Shown: one piece after another, positions 56,317-64,000 of the stretch
Layout: each line of letters opens with the position of its first letter
Position numbering within the stretch: the first letter of the stretch is position 1
Origin: PALSA-270 sp963770245
GTDB taxonomy: Bacteria > Acidobacteriota > Terriglobia > Terriglobales > Acidobacteriaceae
Length of the DNA stretch: 64,000 nt
Reading direction: 5' to 3'
Assembly: GCA_963770245.1 (NCBI GenBank)
Contig: CAVYOX010000010.1
Coordinates: 248,001-312,000, forward strand
The notes under the pieces: model-generated
What the model was told of the DNA's origin: nothing
What the model saw: the letters and a program-made list of their open reading frames with translations, nothing else
Databases searched by the model: none
Program-made: the position numbers and the translations under genes

Positions 56317-57474
56317 ATGTTAAGACGCATGCACTTGTTGCCAAGATGTATGCGCCTGTTCCTGTTTGTCTGTACCTGCACAGGAAGCTTGTACGCGCAA
56401 GACTTAGAGGGAATTGTGGTCCACGGGTTTGTCAGCCAGGGCTTCCTGTTCAGTTCCAGCAACAACTACTTGTCCATGAAATCGACCGATGGCAGCCCCC
56501 AGTGGACCGACGCTGCCGTGAACATCTCTGACTCACTGGCCGATAACCTGCGGGTCGGCATCCAGTTGCACATGTATCAACTGGGAGAATTTGGCGGCTC
56601 GAACATTCAGGTTGATTGGGCCTCAGGAGACTACAAGGTCAATGACCATTTTGGAATTCGGGCGGGCAAGGTCAAGACTGTCTGGGGCTTGTTCAACGAT
56701 TCCCAGGATATAGACGCGATCTTCCTCTGGATACTCTTGCCACAAGGCTCCTACTCCATCGACCACAAGAGCTTTTACCTGGCGCACGTCGGAGGAGACG
56801 TTTACGGCGATGTCTCCCTCGGGACACGGGCCGGAAGGCTCTACTATGATGCGTACGGGGGACAGGCAACGGTTGACTTGAATGACGGATACATCAAACA
56901 GTTCGCTGACATCGGACTCGTGTTTACGAACTCTCTGGGGGGCAAGACTTACGGGGGTGATCTGCAATGGGAAGCACCCCTAAAAGGGCTGACCATCGGG
57001 TCCAGCGTAAATATGCAAGCCGTAGACGGGACAGCGCCTACGGGTAGCGTAGATGCACCAGCTCATTTAACCCCCTCAATGTACGCCAAGTTTAGCCGGG
57101 GAAAAGTCTACTTGGCGGGTGAATATGACCGGGAACCGATCAAAGCGATTCTGACGATTGGGTCGGCAGTGATTCCATATGTGGTGGATGGGCGGTCCTG
57201 GTTCGTCATGGGAAGTTATCGACTGACCAGCAAGGTCCAAGTAGGAAGCTACTACAGCCACTACGTCAACAAGGCAGCGGACACGACCCAGCCGGCAAAT
57301 TACTCGAAAGACTTGGTGGTAAGTGGCCGGTATGACTTTAACTCGTACTTTTACGCGAAGCTCGAGGGCCATTTCCTTCATGGAACTGCACTGGGGTACT
57401 ACACCAGCACAAACCCAAATGGCCTGAGCCCAAACTCGAATATGTTGGCTGCCAAGATCGGTTTCAGCTTCTAA
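56317..57474 (+). CDS. Outer-membrane porin-like beta-barrel protein
   Basis: About 385 residues. A signal peptide (RLFLFVCTCTGSLYAQ) is followed by DLEGIVVHGFVSQGFLFSSSNNYLS and amphipathic strands throughout, ending in a C-terminal phenylalanine (MLAAKIGFSF), the outer-membrane sorting signal. Segments such as DYKVNDHFGIRAGKVKTVWGLFNDSQDIDAI and GSYYSHYVNKAADTTQPANYSKDLVV match porins found beside PBP-like genes. The start is the ATG 7 bases after AGGAGG. It is followed after 29 bases by a PstS/PBP-like gene, suggesting that the pair handles an anion or other solute. Confidence 0.85.
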   Translation: MLRRMHLLPRCMRLFLFVCTCTGSLYAQDLEGIVVHGFVSQGFLFSSSNNYLSMKSTDGSPQWTDAAVNISDSLADNLRVGIQLHMYQLGEFGGSNIQVDWASGDYKVNDHFGIRAGKVKTVWGLFNDSQDIDAIFLWILLPQGSYSIDHKSFYLAHVGGDVYGDVSLGTRAGRLYYDAYGGQATVDLNDGYIKQFADIGLVFTNSLGGKTYGGDLQWEAPLKGLTIGSSVNMQAVDGTAPTGSVDAPAHLTPSMYAKFSRGKVYLAGEYDREPIKAILTIGSAVIPYVVDGRSWFVMGSYRLTSKVQVGSYYSHYVNKAADTTQPANYSKDLVVSGRYDFNSYFYAKLEGHFLHGTALGYYTSTNPNGLSPNSNMLAAKIGFSF

Positions 57475-57503
57475 CTCGCTTCAGCGTTTCGGGACGTGGA
57501 ACC

Positions 57504-57929
57504 ATGAGTAAAGCTCGTTGCTTAATCCTCCTGTTAGCATCGCTTGGCTCATGGTCTGCGGCCAGCGCACAGGATGTAGTGTTGGTGGCGAACAAGGGTG
57601 TGCAGGTTTCGGAAATCAGTAATGCCGATTTGCGTGCCATTTTCTTGGGAACGAGGACCAGATTCGCCGACGGCTCCCATGCTGTGCCGGTGACTTTAAA
57701 GGGTGGACCAGCACACGAGGTTTTTTTGAAAAACCATGTCGGCGAGGGTCCTGAGGAATTCCGCTCGCAATGGCGCAAGGTGGTATTCACCGGACAGGGT
57801 GCCATGCCCAAGGCATTCGATTCCGAATCGGCGCTGATCGAATACGTGGCCGCCACTCCGGGTGCAGTCGGATATGTGAGCCGAATTTCGCCGCAAAACA
57901 GGGTGAAGCTCCTCGCAGCAGTCAAGTAG
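57504..57929 (+). CDS. PBP-like (phosphate ABC-type) periplasmic protein
   Basis: A 141-residue secreted protein. The signal peptide is ILLLASLGSWSAASAQ; the mature chain reads DVVLVANKGVQVSEISNADLRAIFLGTRTRFADGSHAVPVTLKGGPAHEVFLKNHVG and ends TPGAVGYVSRISPQNRVKLLA. This is the half-domain of the PBP-like family related to PstS (LxxIFLGxxxxWxDG...PGAIGYV). Such proteins are often encoded with a porin and a sensor kinase and may sense rather than transport. No ABC permease genes are present. The upstream porin gene is 29 bases away. Confidence 0.85.
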   Translation: MSKARCLILLLASLGSWSAASAQDVVLVANKGVQVSEISNADLRAIFLGTRTRFADGSHAVPVTLKGGPAHEVFLKNHVGEGPEEFRSQWRKVVFTGQGAMPKAFDSESALIEYVAATPGAVGYVSRISPQNRVKLLAAVK

Positions 57930-58362
57930 TATCCGCCACCGTCCACGTTCTCAGTTGGCGAAATGGCCTACTTCCGGCGCAGGCGCGTGCCCTCGGCCCA
58001 TCGCAGAAGAGCTATATACAAGACCGTGCCGAGCGTGGTGACGGACGCCATGAAGCAACTGGAAGCAAGAATAGCTCGTGCAGCAGATGTGCAGCAGCTC
58101 TCGGTGAACTGATCGCTAAGCTTTGAACAGATGGAGCCGACGATTCGGACTTGACCGATGACCTGCCGATTAAAATTTCCCGCCGGTCTCACCTATGCAA
58201 TGGCTAAATCCATTGCAGCAAAAGAGTTTAACCAATTTCCGCCCGCACGGAAGGGAGTTTTGGCGATGTTGATAACGTCGGTTTTAGTGAAACCGGTTGA
58301 ACCCTATGTCACAAATACGTCACAAAAAGAATTGCCGAAAACAGGAAGGCGACGTGGATACC
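57930..58362. other. Intergenic region before a permease remnant
   Basis: No gene is supported here. The expected partners of the porin/PBP pair (a sensor kinase or ABC permease) are absent. Several short open frames without known motifs are present. A decayed gene fragment follows at its right edge. Confidence 0.45.
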
Positions 58363-58495
58363 ATGGTTACAGAGAAATCGCAGACCGCGCCCGCATTGGC
58401 CAGCATGGTGTCAGGAAGTTACTTTTCGATGCTGGGCGCGAGGGCTGAGCTGGGCCGGGGACTAGCTCTGGCAGACGAACCGGTGGCGACGCTCG
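58363..58495 (+). pseudogene. Remnant of a MacB/FtsX-type (ADOP-like) ABC permease
   Basis: A plus-strand frame encodes SQTAPALASMVSGSYFSML-GARAELGRGLALADEP. 'VSGxYFxxLGxxxxLGRxxxxxDE' is the hallmark of the periplasmic MacB core domain in acidobacterial duplicated orphan permeases (ADOPs). Nothing before or after fits the rest of this large protein of about 800 residues. The frame continues into the ICMT gene in a different register. It is a small leftover of a deleted gene. Confidence 0.5.
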
Positions 58496-58549
58496 GCCTG
58501 GAACTCCCCCCGCCCGCCTACGTGGTATTTTTAGCGCCCGGAGGTCCAC

Positions 58550-59122
58550 ATGCTTTGGTTATACGAATCTTTCTTTCCTGTGGTCTGGATCGCCTTCCTT
58601 CTCTACTGGCAAATCAAAGCCACCGATACCAAAACCACTCAGCGTCTCGAGCCCGCAGCCTCGCGCATCCTCCGCGTCCTCACCTTCCTGATCGCGATCG
58701 TCCTCCTCTCGACAACTCGCATCCCGCTGCGCTGGCTTTACCTTCCGCTCTGGCCGTCTGGTTTTTGGCCCTTCTGGCTGGGAGCCGCCCTCACCGTCGC
58801 CGGCCTTGTTTTCGCCGTCTGGGCGCGCGAGCACCTCGGCAGCAACTGGAGCCGCTCCGTCACCATTAAGCAGGGCCACGAGCTGATCACCACCGGTCCC
58901 TATGCCGTGGTCCGTCACCCCATCTACACCGGCATTCTGACCGGGTTTCTTGGCATCGCGATTGCCATCTCCCAGGTGCGCGGGTTCATCGTTTTCGTCC
59001 TCATCTTCCTCGTGTTCTGGGTCAAGCTCCGCATGGAGGAGGAGTGGATGCGCTCCCAGTTTGGGGAGACGTATGCTACCTATGCCCGACAGACCGCCGC
59101 CCTGGTGCCCTACCTCCTCTGA
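58550..59122 (+). CDS. ICMT-family membrane methyltransferase
   Basis: A 190-residue integral membrane protein with about five helices. The C-terminal half carries the isoprenylcysteine carboxyl methyltransferase/PEMT signature: ELITTGPYAVVRHPIYTGILTGFLGIAIA and EEEWMRSQFGETYATYARQTAALVPYL (GPYxxVRHPxY...EExxL...YxxY). Family members methylate membrane-embedded substrates using SAM; bacterial substrates are mostly unknown. The start is the ATG 5 bases after GGAGG. Confidence 0.9.
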   Translation: MLWLYESFFPVVWIAFLLYWQIKATDTKTTQRLEPAASRILRVLTFLIAIVLLSTTRIPLRWLYLPLWPSGFWPFWLGAALTVAGLVFAVWAREHLGSNWSRSVTIKQGHELITTGPYAVVRHPIYTGILTGFLGIAIAISQVRGFIVFVLIFLVFWVKLRMEEEWMRSQFGETYATYARQTAALVPYLL

Positions 59123-59445
59123 TCGCCTGCACCCCGAAAGGCACTGCTCCCGGGGCGAACATGTTTCAAAAGGTCCGGATCGCCGATCATCCACAACGTT
59201 ACGCGGCTTTGCCGTATGATTTAGCGAGGGTCTCCGGCAGAGGCAGGAATGTATTACGGAGAATCGAAGAGTATCGAAGGGATCAAGGTCTCGACAGTCT
59301 TAAAAGAAGCCGGGAAAGCGCTGTGCCTCAATTTTCTTGAGCGCTGCCGAAGATAGTGCACATGGGAGAGAGCGACATTTTGCAGCAGCAGGCGAGTCCC
59401 CCAGCCCCTGCCGCTTAGCGGCCTAGAACCACATAAACAGTGAGC
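59123..59445. other. Intergenic region between convergent genes
   Basis: About 320 bases between the ends of the ICMT gene and the CBS gene. No gene is supported. A short hairpin GCCGC-TTA-GCGGC occurs near 59410-59422. Termination of the hydrogenase operon probably occurs here. Confidence 0.4.
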
Positions 59446-59916
59446 CTAAGCGATAGAACCAATCATCCGAGGTTTGGCGGTTCCCGAGCAGGGCTGGCAA
59501 ATCTCCTTCAGAGCGCTGTAAACCGTTTTCATTTCGACGGCCTCGGAGCGGATAAAGTCACTGATGGAAAGCATCCCTCGCAGTTGCATGTGTTCATCAA
59601 CGATGGGCAGACGACGAACTCGATGGTCCCTCATCAGCTGCAGCGCGGTTTCGACGTTATCCTCCACGTGGCAGCAGACCGGATTGGGAGTCATGCAGTC
59701 CCTTACCCAAGTGTGCGCTGGATACAATCCGGGCGCTACAACTCTCACACACACGTCGCGGTCGGTAACTACGCCAACGAGTTTTCTGTTTAGAACATCT
59801 TCGACGACTGGAGCAATGCCTGTGCCTACATGATCCATCAGGGAAGCGACAGCCTCCACCGTCCAGTAGGGTTCGCAATAGCTTGGTTTTATGGTCATCA
59901 CGTCCTTGACTTGCAT
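59446..59916 (-). CDS. CBS-domain pair protein
   Basis: A 156-residue protein made of two CBS domains: MQVKDVMTIKPSYCEPYWTVEAVASLM / VVTDRDVCVRVV and VRDCMTPNPVCCHVEDNVETALQLM / MLSISDFIRSE, with (V/C)MT and DRD/SDF motifs typical of the adenine-nucleotide-binding Bateman fold. It follows the hydrogenase maturation protease gene by 92 bases on the same strand and may be the end of that operon; an energy-sensing role is inference. The start is ATG behind AAGAGGTG. Confidence 0.9.
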   Translation of the reverse strand: MQVKDVMTIKPSYCEPYWTVEAVASLMDHVGTGIAPVVEDVLNRKLVGVVTDRDVCVRVVAPGLYPAHTWVRDCMTPNPVCCHVEDNVETALQLMRDHRVRRLPIVDEHMQLRGMLSISDFIRSEAVEMKTVYSALKEICQPCSGTAKPRMIGSIA

Positions 59917-60008
59917 AAATCACCTCTTTAATTCTGGCTGGGTTCAGCCTTCTCACCCCAGCAGCAACGAAGTCTCGGATTTGGGGACATCCTCCATCCT
60001 CTGTGCGT

Positions 60009-60470
60009 CTATGCCCTTGGCTCAGACGCCTTTTCGGTACACCCGTGAGCCTGCCTGAGGATCTGCTGTACAACTTTCTCCACGGCCCCCGTCAATTCCG
60101 GCGAGAGAGCGCCTCCGAAACTGAATTGCCTTGCCTCAATCCCATATATGCGGAGCCGCCGAGGAAGACACCCTAGGGTTCGGGCAAGGTTGATGGCTTC
60201 CAACACGCCCATTCCGTGGGTCGAAGCTGGGAAACCACCAAGAGCCAGCGGTTGCCGGCTGTCCCACACATGCACGGTGCCACATGGCGCGCCGCTAACC
60301 ACTGCGTCCACAACGATTACCTCGTCCGAACCGTGCCATGCTTCTAGTAGCGCCGTGGTTTCGCCAGAGAGGCTTTCCGCTTCGACGCCCAACTCCCGCA
60401 GCCGCTCCGCGACCAGGATTCCAGCAGCGTCATCACCCCGCGCTCGATTTCCGCAGCCGATAACGCGCAT
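60009..60470 (-). CDS. [NiFe]-hydrogenase maturation protease (HyaD/HycI family)
   Basis: A 153-residue protease that cleaves the C-terminus of the hydrogenase large subunit after nickel insertion. It has the expected motifs: GCGNRARGDDAAGILVAERL (Asp ligand for nickel), EVIVVDAVVSGA (second Asp) and a STHGMGVLEAI His. The large subunit encoded 3 bases upstream ends at DPCISCATHFLKLTVDREETTKDA; the C-terminal extension after CATH is the expected cleavage target. The two genes are almost certainly co-transcribed. Confidence 0.93.
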   Translation of the reverse strand: MRVIGCGNRARGDDAAGILVAERLRELGVEAESLSGETTALLEAWHGSDEVIVVDAVVSGAPCGTVHVWDSRQPLALGGFPASTHGMGVLEAINLARTLGCLPRRLRIYGIEARQFSFGGALSPELTGAVEKVVQQILRQAHGCTEKASEPRA

Positions 60471-60473
60471 AGT

Positions 60474-61787
60474 TCACGCATCCTTGGTAGTTTCCTCACG
60501 GTCAACTGTCAGCTTCAGAAAATGCGTGGCGCAGGAGATGCAGGGGTCGTAGTTGCGGATCGCTTGCTCGCATTTCAGGGTAGCCTCGTCTAGGGGCCAC
60601 GCCACCAGCCGAGGAGCGTATTCGCGGAGATCGTCTTCGATTCGTTTTTGGTTCTGTGAGGTTGGCGGGACGATCTTAGCAGTGACGATAAGGCCTTTTT
60701 CATCCAAAGCGTAACGGTGGTAAAGAATACCCCGGGGCGCTTCGGTAACGGCGTGACCAACCCCTTCTCGATCCGGCGCTTCGACCCGCGGCGCAGACGG
60801 TGGCTCGTATTCCCGGATCAATCGTAACGCTTCGGCACATGCAAATACAATTTCAACAGCGCGCACGATGATGCTGCGGAACGGGTTCTTCACTGGAACC
60901 CTAAGTCCGACTTCCTGAGCTACCTGCTGGGCGACTTCAGGAAGCTTGTCAAAGTTCAAATTAAAGCGAGCCATTGGGCCCACCAGAAAGGAGTTTCTGC
61001 CACGCACCACCGAATGCAGCGCGTTAGAGTGCTTTACCTGCTGCTCAACAAAATGGTCTTCATACTCCGCAGGATCAATGTCTAAACCACGATTGGAAAT
61101 GAGCCGTCCCTCGTTGAACGGATACTCCTCCGGATGACGGAGCGCCACGAACTCATAGTCCTGCTCGAAATCGGGAAATTCCAAAGTAGCTGTCCAGCGT
61201 ACAGTTTCAAGCGAAGCCTCGAGCGCCCACTTCAGATCTTCCTCCAATTCATGCAGTTGCGCTTTCGTAGGCACTCTATAAAAACCGCCCACTGTCGCTG
61301 CAATGGGGTGAATCTCGCGCCCCCCCAGCAGAGTCACGATCCGATTGCCGATTTTCTTCAGCCGAAGCGCCCGCTCCACGATGGGCTTATGCGCGCTGGC
61401 CATCCCGATCACATCCTGAAAGCCGAGGAAATCCGGGGCGTGCAACATGTATACGTGCAATACGTGGCTCTCAATCCACTCGCCGGAATAGAACAAGCGA
61501 CGAAGTAGGCGTACTGCCGGGTCAATGCGAAGCCCCAACGCCCGCTCGATAGCGTGCGCCGCACTCATCTGGTAAGCCACCGGGCAGATACCGCATATCC
61601 GGGAGGTGATGTCGGGTGCTTCCGAGAAATGACGGCCGCGCAGGAACGCTTCGAAAAAGCGCGGCGGCTCGTAGATCTTCAGTCTCACCTCAGTCACACG
61701 TTCGCCGACTAACTTGATGTGTAGCGCGCCTTCGCCTTCCACTCGGGCCAGGGTATCCACGCGAATCGTTCTGGTGTGCCTCCTCAT
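60474..61787 (-). CDS. hydA: Group 3b-type [NiFe] hydrogenase alpha (large) subunit
   Basis: 437 residues. The NiFe ligands are intact: L1 RICGICPVAYQ near residue 65 and L2 DPCISCATH near residue 415, followed by an extension removed on maturation. The N-terminus RIDTLARVEGEGALHIK-like segment, and GVGHAVTEAPRGILYHRYALD, fit group 3 soluble hydrogenases. Together with the delta, gamma and beta genes just upstream it forms a cytosolic NAD(P)-linked hydrogenase (sulfhydrogenase) that oxidises H2 or disposes of reductant. It overlaps the delta gene by ATGA. Confidence 0.95.
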   Translation of the reverse strand: MRRHTRTIRVDTLARVEGEGALHIKLVGERVTEVRLKIYEPPRFFEAFLRGRHFSEAPDITSRICGICPVAYQMSAAHAIERALGLRIDPAVRLLRRLFYSGEWIESHVLHVYMLHAPDFLGFQDVIGMASAHKPIVERALRLKKIGNRIVTLLGGREIHPIAATVGGFYRVPTKAQLHELEEDLKWALEASLETVRWTATLEFPDFEQDYEFVALRHPEEYPFNEGRLISNRGLDIDPAEYEDHFVEQQVKHSNALHSVVRGRNSFLVGPMARFNLNFDKLPEVAQQVAQEVGLRVPVKNPFRSIIVRAVEIVFACAEALRLIREYEPPSAPRVEAPDREGVGHAVTEAPRGILYHRYALDEKGLIVTAKIVPPTSQNQKRIEDDLREYAPRLVAWPLDEATLKCEQAIRNYDPCISCATHFLKLTVDREETTKDA

Positions 61788-62572
61788 TTGTGTTCGTACT
61801 CCTCACCCGCTTTTCGAAACTGCCAGGACCAGGCGTTGAATCCCCGGAAGGCACGAGTAATCTCGGGGTCGGACTGTCCCAGGATGTGGAACTGATTGGC
61901 GATCGACGTAGTGTTGGGAGTTTCCATGGGTCCGTAACAGCCGTAACAACCGCGGTCGTAGCTGGGGCAGAGCGCGCCGCAACCTGCCTGTGTCACCGGA
62001 CCGAGGCAGGCCACACCACCTGCGACAGCGATGCACACGTTGGCTTTGCGCTTGCACTCCAGACAAACGCTATAGGCCGGAATGTTTGGTTTGCGTCCTA
62101 CGAGCGTCGCGGTGATTAATTCGATCAAGTGATGCTTGTTGATCGGGCAACCTCGCAGTTCGAAGTCTACCGGAACGTGTTCGGCAATCGGAGTCGAGAG
62201 TTTCAGTGTGCTGATGAATTGCGGCATGGCATACACCACGCGGATGAATTCGTCCACATCCTTCCAGTTGCGCAATGCCTGAATGCCGCCAGCCGTTGCA
62301 CATGCCCCGATCGTGACCAACGTCTCGCACTGTCGCCGCACCACTTGAATACGCTGGGCGTCGTGGTGGGTAGTGACCGAACCCTCGACCAAACCAATAT
62401 CGTATGGTCCTTTCAGCATGGTACGTGTGGCCTCGGGGAAATAGGCAATGTCCACCGCGCCCACCACTCCCAGCAATTCGTCCTCAGCATCTAGCAGGCT
62501 CAACTGACAGCCGTCGCAGGAGGCGAACTTGAAGACTCCGATCCTCGGCTTGTGCTTGCTCTCAAAGCTCAT
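61784..62572 (-). CDS. hydD: Hydrogenase delta (small) subunit
   Basis: A 262-residue electron-transfer subunit. The proximal cluster motif is FASCDGCQLSLLDAEDELL at the N-terminus, with GSVTTHHD and IGACATAGGIQALRN; C-terminal cysteines (SVCLECKRKANVCIA, QAGCGALCPSYDRGCYGCYGP) coordinate additional FeS clusters. No Tat signal is present, as expected for a cytosolic hydrogenase. The ATG at 62572 is preceded by GGAGAG and lies inside the 3' end of the gamma gene (11-base overlap); the longer frame is rejected. Confidence 0.94.
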   Translation of the reverse strand: MSFESKHKPRIGVFKFASCDGCQLSLLDAEDELLGVVGAVDIAYFPEATRTMLKGPYDIGLVEGSVTTHHDAQRIQVVRRQCETLVTIGACATAGGIQALRNWKDVDEFIRVVYAMPQFISTLKLSTPIAEHVPVDFELRGCPINKHHLIELITATLVGRKPNIPAYSVCLECKRKANVCIAVAGGVACLGPVTQAGCGALCPSYDRGCYGCYGPMETPNTTSIANQFHILGQSDPEITRAFRGFNAWSWQFRKAGEEYEHK

Positions 62573-63410
62573 ATCTCTCCAGCAGCGGCCGGGTGCTCTC
62601 GTACGGAAAGACTGGTCCGTCTTTGCAGATGAAGTGCGGCCCATACTGGCAGTGGCCGCAGAAGCCAACCGCGCACTTCATGTTCCGTTCCATCGAGAGA
62701 TAAATGTTTTCGCGCTTCAGTCCGTCCATCTCCAACTCGCGGGCGACAAAGCGCATCATGATCTCCGGGCCGCAGACCATCGCGACCGAGCGTGAAGGCT
62801 GCAAGCGCGCGTATTTGAATAAGGTTGTGACCACACCCACATGGCCGTGCCAGCCAATACCACCGTAGTCCACAGTGAACAGGACTTGTGTGTCCTGCTG
62901 CCGCGCCCAACTGGCTAGCTCTTTGCGATACAGCAATTCGCGAGGACTGCGCGCACCGTACAGCACAACCAGACGCCCGTACCGCTTTCGGTTTCGCAGC
63001 ACGTGGTAGATCACGGGGCGAAGCGGGGCCAGCCCGATTCCACCCGCGACTAAGACGACATCACGGCCTTGGGCCGCTTCGATTGGCCAGCCAGCACCGA
63101 AGGGACCGCGAACTCCAATTCCGCCACCTACTTTCTGACTCACGAGCGCATGCGTAGCTTGGCCCACAGAGCGCACGGTATACGTGAGCCGCCCATGTTC
63201 TGCTGGATCGCCGCTGATCGAGATAGGCAACTCGCCCACGCCAAACACCCACAGCATGCTGAATTGCCCGGGCAGGAAGTCACCTGCACCGATTCCTTTC
63301 GGGGGCTCAAGGGTGAACGTAAATGTGTCCGACGTCTCCTTGAGCACTCGGCGAACGACATAGGGACACGGCAACATGGGATCGAGGTTGGCAGCGGTTA
63401 CCATAGTCAT
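62562..63410 (-). CDS. hydG: Hydrogenase gamma subunit (FAD/NAD(P)-binding oxidoreductase)
   Basis: A 282-residue ferredoxin-NADP reductase-like subunit. The FAD-binding strand GQFSMLWVFGVGELPISISG, the NAD(P) motif VVLVAGGIGLAPLRPVIY, CGPEIMM, and a C-terminal [2Fe-2S] cysteine set (MKCAVGFCGHCQYGPHFICKDGPVF) place it in the sulfhydrogenase gamma/PyrK-like family. It passes electrons between the hydrogenase and NAD(P). Its ATG shares one base with the stop of the preceding gene (TAATG), so it is translationally coupled. Confidence 0.94.
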   Translation of the reverse strand: MTMVTAANLDPMLPCPYVVRRVLKETSDTFTFTLEPPKGIGAGDFLPGQFSMLWVFGVGELPISISGDPAEHGRLTYTVRSVGQATHALVSQKVGGGIGVRGPFGAGWPIEAAQGRDVVLVAGGIGLAPLRPVIYHVLRNRKRYGRLVVLYGARSPRELLYRKELASWARQQDTQVLFTVDYGGIGWHGHVGVVTTLFKYARLQPSRSVAMVCGPEIMMRFVARELEMDGLKRENIYLSMERNMKCAVGFCGHCQYGPHFICKDGPVFPYESTRPLLERYEL

Positions 63411-63868
63411 TACTTGATTGAGTACACATCCAGCAGCTGGAAGCGCGTGGCCTCCAAGCGCTCCACAATGATCTCAGAAAAGCGTTTTAGCAATTCATAG
63501 CCCAGATCGTGATTTTCCTCACACTTCGTTCGCAGACATTTGCCGTCTAGCGCGATGGCTGCTGTGTCGGCGACAGCGTGTGCGTGGAACCTCCAGATGT
63601 AAGGAGGCAGCAGCCACGACCAGCCTAAAATGTCGCCGTCACCCAGGGTCTCGACCACTATTGGTTGCCGTTGCGGTGCGAAGATCTCCAACGCAACTTT
63701 GCCCGAGCGGATTAGGTAGAACTCGTTCGCCTCGAAGCCTTCCTTTAGGATGTACGCGCCAGCCTTGAACCGCCTGTTAGAAGCGCAGCCAACGAGCAGG
63801 CGCAGATAGAGTGGATCCAGACCGTCGAAGAACGGATGTTGCGCGATGATGTGCTCAAGTGTTTCCAT
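63410..63868 (-). CDS. Cyclic-nucleotide-binding-domain protein in the hydrogenase operon
   Basis: A 152-residue protein consisting of one cNMP-binding (CRP-type) beta-barrel: HPFFDGLDPLYLRLLVGCASNRRFKAGAYILKEGFEANEFYLIRSGKVALEIF, GDGDILGWSWLLPPYIWRFHAHAVADTAAIALDG. There is no helix-turn-helix DNA-binding domain after the C-helix, so it is not a transcription factor of the Crp/Fnr type. It sits between the beta and gamma genes: 14-base overlap with beta and one-base overlap with gamma, so it may be a regulatory or structural partner. The start is ATG behind AGGAAAT. Confidence 0.9.
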   Translation of the reverse strand: METLEHIIAQHPFFDGLDPLYLRLLVGCASNRRFKAGAYILKEGFEANEFYLIRSGKVALEIFAPQRQPIVVETLGDGDILGWSWLLPPYIWRFHAHAVADTAAIALDGKCLRTKCEENHDLGYELLKRFSEIIVERLEATRFQLLDVYSIK

Positions 63869-64000
63869 GATTTCCTGTCTCCCGCATGACATGGGCCTCT
63901 TCGGTGATGTCAATTCCGACGGGACACCAAGTGATGCAGCGCCCGCAGCCCACGCATCCTGAGCTGCCGAACTGGTCAATCCACGATGCCAACTTGTGGG
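63855..64000 (-). CDS. hydB: Hydrogenase beta subunit (4Fe-4S dicluster), partial
   Basis: Only the C-terminal 47 codons are inside the window; the gene starts beyond the right edge. The frame reads SWIDQFGSSGCVGCGRCITWCPVGIDITEEAHVM and stops at 63855. The CxxCxxCxxxCP motif is the last 4Fe-4S site of the sulfhydrogenase beta subunit. It overlaps the cNMP-binding gene by 14 bases, which fixes the operon order beta, cNMP-binding, gamma, delta, alpha. Confidence 0.88.
   Translation of the reverse strand, partial: HKLASWIDQFGSSGCVGCGRCITWCPVGIDITEEAHVMRETGNHGNT

Overview
The window (about 60% GC, dense genes on both strands) looks like a chromosomal segment of an acidobacterium. The pointers are an Oar-type TonB-dependent receptor with an N-terminal carboxypeptidase-regulatory domain, a remnant of a MacB-like (ADOP-type) permease, many secreted glycan-active enzymes, a YheT hydrolase, LemA/TPM proteins and a group 3b-type [NiFe] hydrogenase. 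This assignment is inference from gene content; there is no 16S gene in the window.

Layout. Positions 1-10.5 kb hold the N-terminal part of a hybrid histidine kinase, the methyl-cycle genes ahcY and metK, a RodZ-like protein, a large M1-like metallopeptidase and a GAF-GGDEF cyclase. From 10.5 to 18.3 kb come a decayed PQQ-type propeller, a patatin lipase, a NUDIX hydrolase, a VIT-family metal transporter, a FadN/FadB-like beta-oxidation enzyme, a flavin-type oxidoreductase and an SDR. From 18.3 to 35.3 kb lie a TonB receptor and GH3 glucosidase, a TPM / degenerate nucleotidyltransferase / LemA operon, a YheT hydrolase, FmdB and PilZ proteins, an MFS-spermidine-synthase fusion, a GH20 hexosaminidase and a DUF5996 protein.

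From 35.3 to 45.6 kb is an accessory region: an HGSNAT-like membrane acyltransferase, a radical SAM enzyme, a complete tRNA-Arg(TCT), a 3.7-kb segment ending in a second copy of the tRNA 3' half (island-like), and an intact IS1182-family element whose right tip supplies the stop codon of a 2Fe-2S ferredoxin gene. From 45.8 to 55.2 kb are an acyl-CoA dehydrogenase, a GT87-like mannosyltransferase, a translationally overlapping pair of a two-domain OlsF-like acyltransferase and PhoU (suggesting ornithine-lipid/phosphate coupling), a MerR-TPR protein and a cytochrome P450. From 55.5 to 59.4 kb are a truncated MFS gene, a porin with a PBP-like protein, a permease remnant and an ICMT-type methyltransferase.

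The right end (59.4-64 kb) is a leftward hydrogenase operon: beta (partial), a cyclic-nucleotide-binding-domain protein, gamma, delta, alpha, a maturation protease and a CBS-domain protein. The genes overlap or nearly abut through the protease, and the CBS gene follows after about 90 bp. The order beta-gamma-delta-alpha matches cytosolic NAD(P)-linked sulfhydrogenases, with the cNMP-binding gene inserted after beta.

Several gene remnants (a YVTN-like propeller, the PQQ propeller, an Ig-like tail, the MFS gene, the permease) show that the region has been rearranged repeatedly. No CRISPR array, phage, or obvious defence or secondary-metabolite cluster was seen.
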